From Acholoe squamosa (Eukaryota > Annelida > Polychaeta > Phyllodocida > Polynoidae), in NCBI GenBank assembly GCA_949317995.1, contig OX439040.1, positions 71,893,972 through 71,957,971 on the forward strand: a stretch of 64,000 nt of DNA, in the 5' to 3' direction. This document shows, piece by piece, positions 10,340 to 23,700 of this stretch (within the stretch, counting starts at the first letter, position 1; each line of letters opens with the position of its first letter). The translations under genes were made by a program, and so were the position numbers. The notes beneath the pieces were generated by a model. The model searched no databases. It had not been told where the DNA came from and was given only the letters and a program-made list of their open reading frames with translations.

Positions 10340-13300
10340 TGCACACTGGCATATCATGCTGGCATTTCAGTGTTCAGCATTGTCATATCAATGTTGTGTC
10401 ACTGGCATAATGCATGGACACAGCGCATTTGGGCTGGAAACCTGTATAGTATTAATGTATTACAGTGCCTAGTTCAGTCAGTATAAAGCAGTGCTTGGCA
10501 TTTTAAATGGTACAATGCAAAATGATGGTAATGATGCTTATCTAAGATAAGTAGCGCAAGAATCAATGCAGTCATCATGTTAATCTAGAACTTTAACACA
10601 TCCACCTACACACCTCACATATAGCAGAGAGTTGCTCTCCAGTATGTCCTTATGACTAGCAGGAGCAGTTCTGATTTTCCTCTGTTAACTATTGTAAGGA
10701 TGTGTAATGCTTTAGAATCTCAATGAAATTTGGTCTTTACTATGTCTAGATGTGACTCTGATGGGCAATGCTCATGTGCTGCATTTAAGCACTATGTCAT
10801 CAGTCTGTAGGTTAAGGTTAGCTATTACATTGTATCTAGACGAGTAACTGACTGCTTGATGTAGTTATGCTAGGCAATCACTTTAGAATATTCTTGCCTC
10901 CCTAAACTAATTGCAAATTGAAGGGGACGTAAATCATTTTTTTTCTTTCTTTTCCAATTTTGAGTTTTTGATAGATTGCCCATACGACATACTTGGGATC
11001 AAGTGCTGGCCGATCTCGTGAGTCGGAGCCTAGATGTGTAATACCATCTGAAGGGAGCAATGTCTTAAAAAAAGGACTAAACCACAAAATGCTGCATCAG
11101 CGAGTTACTTTCCAGGGTTGCAACCTGATAAGAGAAAGTGCAGAGCCGTACTCATTCTAGCAGAAGGTGAAAAGGGAGAGGGACGATAATTATTTTTCAT
11201 AAGTAGGGAAAGAATCAGCCATCTCTGGATGTCAACCTAGAAACTGGACCTGCCGACATGGTGGCGAGTAGCTTGCCAGCATGTTTTGACAGTCAGGGAC
11301 AGTAGTTCCACTTGGCTTTACTGACCTCTTCTAGGCCAGGGTACCTGTTGGCATGGGGATGGGGTTATAGATAGACTACTACTCTATCAAGAGACAAAAG
11401 CTCACCTATCAGCCAATCCTGAGGGAAAGGATATTGAATGAAGAGGGCTAATACCATTCATGTTCGTGAAGAATATTCGTAATTGTTAAAAGCATGTGGT
11501 GATATCGCCATATGTCACCTATCACTGTAGACCAATGTCCTCAAATCTGAATTAAAATCTTCCTTGATAGGTTACGAATCCATAATATAACTTTGACATA
11601 ATGCAGGGTTTATCGGAATAAGTAGCCTTGGCAGCTCATACAATCTGAAAGTATTTCTAAATGAATCCATATAGCTAAATCCCAACAGAGGACTTGGATT
11701 CAGAGAACTTTAACTTATTGCCCCATATCAAATTAAGTGCAAATAGGGTAATGGCTGTTTGAAAGTAATAGCAGTATCCTACTTCTACCACACATAACAC
11801 TTTGACACAGTCTTCAGGGAATTAGATACCGAGCAAGTGATCTGACATCCCAATACAAAGGAACAAGGGAGCCATGGTAATTGCTATTTAGGAGGTCATC
11901 GCAAGCTCTATTACTGCAGAGAATTGCCACTTCTCACTTGTATTGGTTGCCTGGCTGTTTGAATCTTTTTTATGTCTTTTCCTATTCTAGTCACAGTAGT
12001 AGGAGTGGAGAAAGATGGGTCTTTTAGTGCCTGCAATACAGTGCAAAGCCCAACATAATCAAGTATTGTCTTTAGAAAAGTATGAATCAAGAAAGGTTAT
12101 TCTAGATTATTTTTCTAGATTATTTGGCTCTCTAGAAGGTCCATGTATCCTGATTAAGACAAAGTATGCATCTGGTTTGAGCATAGGGCTTGCAAACAAT
12201 GAAACAGCTTCAAACAGAGAAAAAAAGGGGTTATATAATCTCTATTACAGATGGTTGAACTCAAAGGGATAAGAACTCATCTCAAAGTTAGGCCAATTTC
12301 TTTGCTGGATATCATGAAAGACTATTCTTATTATAAACCCTTTGGTCTAAACTCTGTCACTCCACATCTCATTACTACCCTTTTGAGGCTTTACTCAGAA
12401 GGGCCAGGCCCATCCCACATATCATCCATGATCAAAAGCAAAAGAGCCAAATGGAACTTCCTGAGCCTGGGAAAGCCCAGGGGTTTACTATGCATATTTT
12501 ATGGACCGCAGCTAATGGTAATGAATGTAGCTAGGAGAAGAAAAAGTTATGATGAGAAGGCTGTTTCAGATTTTTCCAATCCAATTTACCATGTAGGTTC
12601 AATCAAATGACCTCTGCCTTTTCATTTCACACAGAACATTCTTTGTATGTATATCATGTTGCAAGATTTCTTTTGCAAACATATTTCAGGTAGCTCCCTA
12701 GGAACCTGAGACAGTCTCTTAACCCCTTGTGGGCATCAAATTGCTATAATGTATCATGCTGATTTGCTCTCAAAATACATAAAGCAAACATTGTTTTTTG
12801 CATTTGGAAACCGTGCATCATCATGAAAAAATGTATATTAACCAAAGAGTATCATTTTCATCTGAAATAGCTTTATCTTATGAGTTATGGATTGACATGA
12901 CAGAGAAGCTGGAAAAGATCCTGATTTCCAATAGATTACTTACACTGCAGTGAGTAGCTATCAGCCATTGCCTCGAAGAGATGTCGTTAGGTGCCAAAGA
13001 GCTGCTGGACCACCTTAATTGCAATTGAGCTAATGACTGTGGCAACAAATGGTCAGATCCTCCTAGCTTCCTACATTTCTAACTCATTAAGGGACAGTTT
13101 ATAGCTGCTTTGTCAGCCTGGTGAATCAGTGTGCCATGATGAATCAAGGAGAGCATCAGCACTATTGGGTCAGTATGATGCAAAAGATGTCAGTGCGGTG
13201 AAGCATTATTATGACCAATTCATGGCTATCATGTGTCAAACACTATGCCACTCTTAAATAGTCTGGCTATATTGACATGTTTCTTACCATAAAATGATAG

Positions 13301-16300
13301 TTTTGACAGGCCAGTAGCTCTTACGGGGCTACATAGAAAAACTCATCATGCACTGAATCTGAGCTGCTTACAAGTTCTGGCACTTCTTCATGGACAAACT
13401 GCACCCTGTGACTTCTCAAGTCGTTAATATGTGTATTGCAATGCATAATATATCATCATTGTTTCATAACCCTACCTCACACTCCAGGATCCCCGAAACT
13501 AGCTTGCTGAATGGAGCAGATGCTTCATAATTAATAATCATTTTATCATGACAGGGGGATTGAAAGGGGAAAAAAAGAAACAAAAAACATTTAGTACCTA
13601 TCAGACACTTTCAATAGAGTTTATTTAGGAATAGAGATTTTAGTCAAAACAGGATTGAACAATACTAAAAGTGGTGAATTCATATTCATAATCCTTTAAA
13701 TACAGATTAATCCCCAGATTAATCTGCATTCCAGAACATAATATTATAGCTGGCATGAAAAGGGGAACTGATAAATTTATTAATGTCTCGGATCTTTATA
13801 AAAAGTAAATTCATTAGAACTGAAGGCCTTGTTTTGTAGGTAGTAAACATGGGAACATAACTAATGCTTGACAGTGCAGTGCAACAATGGTGACAGGGAT
13901 TGTCCCGGGGGAGGGGTAAAAAGAGTCCACAGATGTGAGGGTTGGGAAGGAGCTTGAGGAATTAGCATGGGCTCTCTAGTAAAAACACTTGCTTCTGTGA
14001 GACGCAAACAACCCTATAAAGACGCTTTTTGTTGTCTGTCTGACATGAAAGAGGAATAGGATGTGTCTGAATGCCACCATTTCTGTTATCCACTCTGAGT
14101 ATCATATCTTTGAAATTTGAAATTTAATGTCAACTTTTGATGTCAATATACATTATGAAGGCCAATGCACAGTGAAATCCCTTCAGTTGTAAAGAAAGAA
14201 GTTCAAGGATGAGGAAAGTATTGAGTGGAAAGATAAGGGTATGTCAAAATAATTCCTTATCGAGCAATCTTTTGACATTTTTGTGTTCTGCTTCCCGTAG
14301 GTGAAAATAGGGAGTTTAAGATCACGACTTGTATGGCAACGTGTATGTCTAGAATGATAGGGAATGGTAGGCTAGACGTTGCCGTAGACGTTACAAATAG
14401 GCAAATCTTAAACTCTCTATCAGTGTATAGACAAGATTTTACAGAAACCAAAGTTCAGACCCTGAGTTGGCTCCAGTAAGAAACGGCTTATCATCAAAAG
14501 CACATTTGCAATGCTTCCTGGATGTTAGAGTCTAACCAAAGTCATCATATTTGCCTAATGAATATCTTTCCTCCCTCCTATGTAGTATTAAGACCTATAT
14601 TTCTTAAATGACAATGCGGGCAAAGAATCTAAGAAAGTGATGCATCATTGTATGATATAATGTTAGACCTTAGGCTCTTATCAGCATCTACCACAATCAC
14701 TGTCCTTAATCAGAGTCCTTTATTTCAATCTATAAATTAGCACTGGGCAAATCAGAAGGGCATTTTGCAATATGGTAAGTCTAGACACAGATATATCAAG
14801 CAAGTCACTTTGAACAGTAGGGAACAGGCATGTTTTGAACAAGGGACAAACGTGGACAGGATATGGGCGGGCACCTCGTTTACATTTACACATGCAGTAT
14901 CTTTAGCCTCGTCCATGACAGCCGTTGAGCTTGTTAGATACAGTGAGAGGGGAGCTCAGCTCATAATGCTGCAGGGTTTGATAGATGAATAGTTGAGCAG
15001 CTGAATGTCAGGGGCTGAGTAGATTGGCCATTTGGTAACTATGTTAGTGTAAAAGGGGGCAGGAGGAGATTGTTCAATGTTAATGGTTATATAAATGTTG
15101 ACATCAACTTCTCTGAGCCAGATATCCGTATTGCATTTTTTGCTGTCAATACGTATTGCTGATTTAAATAAATACTCTCATTTAAACTATAGCTTTCAAA
15201 TACAGCCAAGAGTGTGGAGGGCAGACAGAGTAGCTCAGCTTGCACTGCTAGCACCATTGTAGTTGATTAGATCTCGGTCTGCAGGTGATTAGGACCATGA
15301 GGTTATTCCACCTGAAGGCTCCAGATATCTGTGTTAGGCTAACTAACATAGTTAGTCTGCAAAGAGGCACAGGCGTTAGACATTTGCACACATTGAATTT
15401 CTTTTTTTTTTGTAAATTGGAAGAATAATAGGCCTGGGTTATGTGTGAAGATGAAACTGCGTTAGGTGATCCTCAAGGTAATCCTCAAGGGTTTGTGATG
15501 AAAACAGTGCAGTCAGAACCCATTTGTTAAGCTTATACAGACACATTTAATGCAAAATGTTGAGAGAAACACTTATTTCATATTTAAAAAAATCCTACAA
15601 AGAATTGTATAGTTGTGTCTGGAATTAGCTAGCACAATGGGTCAGGCAAAGTAAACAATAATCAAAAAGTGTATGATAATTTAGCTACCATCTCTTTACT
15701 AAGCAATATATGTACGATCTTGAGATTCACGCAGCATGGCACATGTCGACTACGCTGACTGTGAGGTGCTCCTCTATACTTCTGTAATATATAAAGCCAA
15801 ATAAAGCATGCTGTTCAGACACCAACTCACCCCCCCCCCAAGATGGCAACTTCATCTGCCGCATAAGCCAAGTGTAGGAAAGGGCTTTCAGGTTTATATC
15901 AGAAGAGCCAAGCACCCCCTGTTGTCTCACGCCAATGTCAATATTACTAGGGAGCTTAATCATATTAATACATCTCCAGGGGGAGGTTTATCTGGGTTTA
16001 CTCTACTCGATTGAGATACTATAAGCTAATCAGGTTGTGTCAGAGCAATATCAGTGGGCATAGTCCAGTAATTCACTACATTACTATGGCAAGTACTGGG
16101 GGTAGTCTACAGGAATTATTGTCTCTGTATGGTGTTCTGCCAGAATTTCCTCCAGCAATGGTATGTAACAATAGAATTGAATGAGGAATTTCTATCATGT
16201 AGAGTTAACATGTAGAATCTATTGGCGTTAAGAGTAGTATAAATTTATCATTGGCAAATGGTAAAAACATATGTATCATTTTATTTGATTGTACACCAAG

Positions 16301-16310
16301 AACATATATC
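10340..16310. repeat. Segmental duplication block I, copy b
   Basis: Divergent direct repeat of 130-10260 (see that entry for landmarks). Near-identical short stretches remain, for example the match of 6624-6660 with 13008-13044, and of 9890-9960 with 16030-16100. Most of the rest shows many substitutions and small indels, so the duplication is old. Copy b lacks the repeat nest found at 440-4520 in copy a. I see no gene, RNA or recognisable mobile element in copy b. Confidence 0.75.
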
Positions 16311-16354
16311 TAAGCACAATACCCTGGCTACATATCTATCTAAGTCATATCATA

Positions 16355-16625
16355 GTACATAATGCAGCTGTGACAGGTAGATAATCTGATTTAAGTCTCC
16401 AGTCTTTTCAAGAAGTAAACTTATTACTATAGATTCCCTCCTTGCAGCGGTGTTAACATAACGCATAGCAACATAAATGACTCCTGACGGTGCACTGCAA
16501 GAGTGGTGACAGGAAATGTCCATGAGAAAATGAATGTGAGCATCAAAAAAGAGGAATTGGTAAGGGCTCTCTAGTGAAACATCTGCTGCCTTAGGACACA
16601 AACAAAGCCATCTTTTAGCTTTTCC
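16355..16625. repeat. Partial third copy of block I segment
   Basis: This stretch matches 8170-8430 and 13790-14020 in the same orientation: the same succession of 'gtaaac...gtgacaggaa..gtcc' followed by 'ggctctctagtgaaa...acttgct' and 'acaaacaa' landmarks. It directly follows copy b, so block I was duplicated more than once, the last copy being truncated. Confidence 0.6.
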
Positions 16626-16639
16626 TACAGAACAAGGAA

Positions 16640-19600
16640 AGACTCACATTGAGGTTTACTTTAATGTTTCTGCCATTAAAGATCATTGATTAGATACATA
16701 CTACACCTGTAAGTATGTTATTCACATTTACTGACACAGCTGACACGTTCCATTTTTTTTAGAAATGGTTGAATTTCCATTTCATTTGTGCAGAGAATCC
16801 ATAGTTAAATTTCTGATGTGGCCATTATATTCAACTTCACATAACATTAACATTCCATGCAAATAACATGAAAAGGGTGCTAAGAGATCAGCTACCTTGA
16901 CATCAACAATGACCCGACCCTTAAGGCTCCACAGTCCAAGGACCTTCAAAGAGCCCCTGAGGCCTGGAAAACCAGCAGAAGTAGTAGTAACCTGCTGTTA
17001 CTGGCCTTGTCTACAGCTACCATATCAACAACTGTAACCTTTTTCGTGTCACAGTAGTATTCCGTCCCAGTAAACCAAGGACAGCTAAATAGTCCCAACT
17101 AAAATTGATGTTTTGCTTGATATAATCAGTGTCAGGGGACCTTATTTTTATCACAGATGAATAAAGTTGGTATGAAAAGAAAGGTAACGATTTAGGGGGA
17201 AAAGTTGCCAAAACGTTTTGGTCACCATGAAAACCTATTCTGTAGGAGAGGGGTCCTGTTAGGGGCACCTGTATGGGTTAAGATGAGTTTGAGTTTTGAA
17301 AAGTTTTATTGGCCAAAACAATCATATGATTCACAATAAGTTTTTCACCATGACTAAAGATGACAGGCCCTTAAGTCACAACATGGTGATATCCATGGCA
17401 ACTGGTACAAAAACGGACCTGACTACGTTACTGTTGACCATGCTAAAAGAATCAGGAATAATTTTAGCCTTTATTTATGAACGCCATCAAAATAGAATCC
17501 AATCTACGCCAGTTTTATGCTGGAAGTTCGGTAAAAAATCAGAACGTCCTTGGCCCTAATACTACCGTGCACATTTTAAGGTCGGCTAAACCATTACTCC
17601 ATCATGTTCAGTCTCACTAGTATTTTGAACAAAGGTGCATCATGAAGACCAACCGACATGATGCAGTCCGGCATCAGCGGCCCTGAATGGTTTAGGTGCG
17701 AGGTTTTGAAGGGGCACCTATATCTTAGATAAAGACTGGCAGTAAGGATACATCATGGTATTTGAGAAGTAAGGGACATTCTATAAGTACCAGTTTTGAA
17801 AAAAAAGGACATGGGTAGTCGGTCCGCCAGTTCTATTAGCACCAGCTGGGTTGTTCACTACTATATTGGTAACAGTAATGAGTGAGAAGTAGAGGTGGGA
17901 GTCTGCTAAAAGAACAGTATTATTAGTAATAAGCAGTTGTGTTGAGGACACGTAGGGCTGGGTAGGTGAAAAAACACTCTATATTGAGCAATAGGCTCAT
18001 AATAAGGGGCTTGCCATTGTTCAGTCAAGTAGTAGGAATACGATTGGTATCAACACAGATAAAGGCAGGACATGATAAAGCTTGCTGGCTGACATTTACA
18101 TACCCAGTAAACACAAAGCCTTTTTCAACGTCGAAAAAACCCTTTAAACATCACCCGCATCCACACCTACATCTTTAACAGGAGTGCATTATGCCAATGG
18201 ATGGGCATGATGCACCAATGAAGTGCTTGCCAGCACTTCGTTGGTGCATCATGCCGACCCTCTGGGAGTGTATCAAACCCATAGGGGCGGTATTGTGTTT
18301 GAATAGGCCTGGAGCATTACTTATTTTATGTATTATGGGGGCATGATGCGTTATTGCATTAGCAGCACTTAAGTGGTTATTTAAAGGAGGGCAGGGCGGG
18401 TTTCCAATATCCCTCACGGCAACATACTGGATATATTGCTTATAATAATGAGGCATGTCTTGCCGTCAGGAAACTAAAAACAAGCTCCAGAACTCGGTGA
18501 AGCGTGTTGAGGCTGGCAGTACTGGATGAAAGAGGGGAAAGGGAAGGAAGGGGGGTCAGAACTGTAGCCTTGACCAGGGATATTTTAACATCCCTGATGA
18601 CTGCATGGTGGCTTATAGGTGCCTACATTGTTGTCTGGGGTTCATCAATATGTCAGCAGTCCTCAAATGGTCTTAGTGCAGAAGGTGCCACACCACACCC
18701 AACCATGACCATGGTACTAATTAACATATCGTACATAATAATTATCTCACTGTTGTAATGGAGGTCTATAGCATCATTAGTGGATCTGTCCTAACTATGA
18801 TTATACAATATCGTATTGCTGAGGGTCAGAGGGTGAGTTATATGAATGGATATGGTGGTTGGTGGACAAAAACAGTATAATGATTATACCATATGCATTA
18901 CATGAAATCAACTTTAGGGCAAGACAAAAATGATAAAACAACATGAATTCAACGTAGCATCATTATCCAAACTCTCAATACATTTATCATACATTATATC
19001 TACTATGCTAGACTCAGGTAAATATCAGACGTAAGGTGTTTGTGTATCAAAATAATAACCAAGCTACCTGTAGGAAGGGCGGAGGTTTATCGGTCAAATG
19101 GCGTAAAAAAGGAATCAATTTATTTCTATTCATGAATATATTCAGACAGTACTCTATACAAGCATGTACCTTCATAATCCTATAATGTAGATGTATGCAA
19201 TCATGGCGTATTGCCATGATGCACCAATACAGCACCAGCGAGTGACACACAAGTACTTCGTTAGGGCATTATGACGTCAATGTAACATGAACCTTCAGTC
19301 ATCAGACACAAAAGCTCAGTCTCAGCGTTTGACTGTTATCTTGTAATTTATGAACCGATACTACTTTTAATTCAATAAAGCTATGCCATGAATTTTGACC
19401 AATTTGGCGCTGGTCTTTTTTTAAACTTTATCCCAATAAGTGTAGCTATAGCACACCACTGAGGTGTATGTCTAATTTAAATGTAATTTAAGGATTATCA
19501 TGAAGAGGAAATGAAAGACAACTGAAGCCACCATATATTATAATGTTGGATGTGGGTGATTGCTAAAGTGTGCATACTATCTAAGTCAGAACAGGTGGCA

Positions 19601-20740
19601 CAATGCGCTAGCTGATTAGATCTGGGACCCCTGCTGATTAGGATTATGAAGTTATAACATAGACAGTGTTAGTGCTTTTCCTACTTAAAGCTCCAGACAC
19701 TGTCTGGGCATCTAAGGGGTCTTATTGCATTAATGTATTCATCGCCTTTGATTGTCATGACATGTGCATGAAGACCTTGTGGATGACTCATCATGACAAC
19801 ATCATGCCAGCCCTGGGTCAGCATGATACATCGATGCAGTGTATGTGGCATTTTGTCAATTTGTCAAATGAACATAACTAGAGATCAATATGGCAAGAGA
19901 ATGTGACCTTTCGAAGTGTTAACAAAGTTGTGAGTGTGGCATTGTAAGTTGCTAACAAATGTTACATTTCAACCAGAATTATGAGCATTCCACTAAAATC
20001 AATGTCAGCACAACTTAATTCACTCACCCTTTCTCACTGCATGGGTCTATAGGAGGGTTAATTAATGGCCAATTATGCCCTTACATATGCAAAATATGAA
20101 GTTGAGTTTCTGACAAAGACTTTAAGTTATAAGCCACTAGTAGATTTCATACTGTTGTTAATGCTGGGATGGAGAATACATCTCCCAGTTACTGATTAGG
20201 GTTGTTTTTACACATCGTGTAAATTTGAGTATCCCTTTTCACCCCTGGTGTTCTTGAACATATTACAATCAAGCAAACATTTTTGTTTCCTAACCAGAGA
20301 TGCCTGAGCATTGTTTGCACCAACAAGATCTTAGCCATAGACGCTACAGCTCATGGCACACAACATCCTTTGTATTGAAATAGACTCTTCTCATCTTCAC
20401 TGGAGGCCAAGGGAACAGGGAAACGAGTGAAGGTAAATGATGCTGATGACATCACAATTGCCCAAATGCATCAGCTGCTGCATTCTCTATACAACAGAGC
20501 GTGTTGGAGAATCTGTTGTATTTTAGAATAGTGAAAGATAAAGGAGGTGGCATTGCACAGGTACCTTCTTTAGAGTAGTCTATCGGTATCTGTTGAGAAA
20601 ATTAACAAAGCATTACAGATAAAAAGCTAGAGAGGGACATGTAATCCACAGTCATGACGCCATCGGATGCACCGGAAACTGTTGCCCACCTCCCTAATGA
20701 CATATATTTCATTAGCCATCTTTCTTCTTTACCTAAAGGA
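16640..20740. other. Gene-free stretch with scattered palindromes
   Basis: No supported gene. 17820-17960 is related to 23160-23320 and to 31570-31720, a small segment belonging to block II. Between 17636 and 19850 several copies of a GCATGATGCACC-like sequence occur in both orientations (17636-17690, 18204-18255, 18340-18370, 19205-19275, 19790-19840). The remaining sequence shows nothing I can name. Confidence 0.5.
18204..18255. repeat. 24-bp near-perfect hairpin
   Basis: Arms 18204-18227 and 18232-18255 are complementary over 24 bp with a 4-base loop. The only non-Watson-Crick pair would be a G-U wobble in RNA. Degenerate copies of half of the palindrome occur nearby, which favours a palindromic repeat family over a single functional RNA. 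A small-RNA precursor cannot be excluded from sequence alone. Confidence 0.7.
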
Positions 20741-23700
20741 CAACAAAGTACACTTTCATGAAAATGAGGTATTCTCTTTTCTTTAAGCGGCTGATTGAGT
20801 GGTGCTTTATCATGTTTCATTTGCATTGGTCATCATACTGCATGAATGCAGCCCCGATGAGCAATAATAATGAACTGCAAATAAGTATCGTGAGAATGAT
20901 GAGATTAAGGTGCGATGTGTGGGCATGGCATTATCACTTTATCAAATGAAGACTTTATATGTCTGAGGATTTGTCTAGATAGTTGAAAAAGTTTATGGTG
21001 CCCGCGTAAATAGACAAAAAATCTTTCTCAAACTTAACTTTTGGTAAACATTATTGGAGTCTCATGAGGAGAAAAGCAAATTTTAAATAAAGGGAGAACC
21101 TAAAGAAACCTGGGTATATGGCATGAAAAGATGAACAGGCCGAATGCCTTAATGACCAATTGTGAACTGATATTGAATTAAATCACTTTGTTGTCTGGTG
21201 TTTGGTCTTATCACATGAGAGGAGGGGGTGTTCTTTCCCTGTACTTTTCTCAATATAATATAATGCAATATATGCCAGACGCCTCATTGTTGCCAGTAAT
21301 TCAATTACCAGCCTAAGTGTGAATTCAGCTGCTGCCTTTCTTGGTGAAAAAGTAGATTAACTCCAAGTCAATTTACTAGGGGAAAGTTTATTCTAAATAT
21401 AAAGATCAAAGATTCAATGTTTTGATCAAGAAGATAGTTCTTCAATGTGCCCTGTAAATACAAAGGAAATGTCTTTGTGAAATGGTTAATCTGGTTGGTC
21501 ACTCTGTTTACTCTTCTTACCTCTTCCGTCTCCTATTCACTACTTACTTACTCCTAGGCTATGTGTGAAGAAGTATTCATGAGAACAAGGTCCCAGATGG
21601 ATGATCAGTCTACACTGCACATAGTGATTCCAGGTTCTAAGAGGGTTAGATGTAAAGATTGATAATGTGTTAAATAACGGTACAACCTGACAACATTATT
21701 AAGACTCAGAACACCACAGCAGTATGAGCATTCGTACAAAGAGGCCCTACTCTTCCAAAGTAGGCTGGGGAAAATACCTCGAACAATAGCAATGTCAGGG
21801 GATGTTGTGACCCTCGGCAATGCCTCCCATATCTTAAATCTCCATAAAATAACACTCTGTATACCAGAAGGAGGCCCCTGAAATGACAGTCTACCTGTTG
21901 TAGTGGCTACTGAACATGGAACTAATCACTGCTAATGGCCCTATAGTATCACGGACATGATAGCATATCTACATAGGTATTGTACCATTAACCAGAAATA
22001 GACAAGGGATAGCCACTAGCTGCTCATGAGCCTGCATAATTATGAGCCTGTATATGAGGACTAGGAGAATTAGCCTTAAAGAGGAGAGCTGCATTCATAA
22101 CCCACAGCAATAATGCTCTGAATGCTTTTGTCATTACCAGAGGGTGTTTCTTCCGGGAATACAAGTATGCACAATGTTCAGAAATTCATATAATAATCTA
22201 TCACCATCATAATGGTCAATGCAGGGGTTGAACATTAGTGTAGATTATACCAACCTCAGCTGCGGCCCCGCTCTGCCAGTTCTTAATTCCTTCACAAGGG
22301 CTACTGGGGCTGAACCATTCCTTATCAAATCATTCTAACCCACAATTTGAAAAACAAATGATCTGGTATCCGGAATTACTTTGAATGCAGATAAGCCTAA
22401 CTTGGCAAAGTGCTTTCAAGTGGTTGCCATGCATAAGCAGGTAGGTAGGCAAAAATATCGAGAAGATCTATATCAACTTTATCATGGCTAAAATAAACAT
22501 TACTGACTGGTTGGTTTCAGACCCCTTTAGGTCATCAGCAGGCTCTACACTAAAATGGACCAGGTCTTTTTCTATGAGCCATTTAAAGCATACGATTTTG
22601 TAGATATAGTTTATGCTACAAGCAGCTGTTAGCTCATACAACATAACCCCCACATAGAAACAATAACTTCATAGCCTATTTATGGAATCACAGACTTAAC
22701 TAACATTAAGCCTGCGCCACCAGCTCAGGTTTCAGGGAAAGCATGATTACTTGATTAGGTCTTGGCTTTGCTGTCATTATGACAATGAGGCTATTCTACA
22801 TCTTGCTGCCAGTAAACATAATCTGCTCTTGCTATTTGATGTAATATCCACATCCATCATTATGAAATGTGATATCTAAATAGCTCTAAAACAGTTATGA
22901 TAAGGTACTGGGCACTTAGTTAGTGTTGGAGATGTATTAACTATAAGATTTTCTGAGTTACAATTATGTTCATCTCCCTGATCTTCATCATGAAACAGAA
23001 TATCGCTTTTTAATAAGAATTCAAAAGGTATATCACAGTGAAAAATTCCAGTTTATTCCCCCTCAGTGTGTGGCCCTCCCCCTCCCTAAGCTTTACTATC
23101 CACACTGTGTATAGAGATTTTGAAAGGGGGGAGTAATATCCCTATACTATGGCATCTAACCCTGCAGTTCTGACAGCACCAGCTCGGTTCTTCACTACAA
23201 TACCATATTAGTAATGAGGGAGAAGTGGAGGTGAGAGGCTGTTAGAAGGACAGAGTTTTTACTGATAATCAGTGGCTATGAGGGTGCATGAGTAATGACA
23301 TAGGGTTGGGTAAGTGAAAAATAACAACAATGCACCTTTAGAAGTTAAATAAAAGACTGTTGAATCTAGCAGAGGAATTCATGAGGTTCCAGTTTCGTCC
23401 CCCTCAGTGCTTTATCTATACTACCTGTAAAGAGTCCAAAGAAGGTAGTAAGGGCCCTGGCCCTATACTATGGCATCTAATTAGGGAGGCATGTCTATCC
23501 GTCTACCCCTATAGGAATACTGGCAGACAGCTTCATTAGTGAGCTCAGCCACCTGCTAGAGTAGATTTTGCTGATAAGCCATTTGGCTCTGTTCATGCAG
23601 TATAATTTTGCAGTGCATTAAAATCAATAACAAGATGTTATTAATGGCTTCTTTTTCTTTTTCTTCATTTTTACCAAACCTCCCTGGCCGGGATTAAGTA

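Noticed and set aside
12251..12610. 119-codon open frame as a gene
   Set aside because: Partly in step with the duplicate at 6054-6242, but the changes are mostly amino-acid changing and the start is not shared. Kept only as a low-interest observation.
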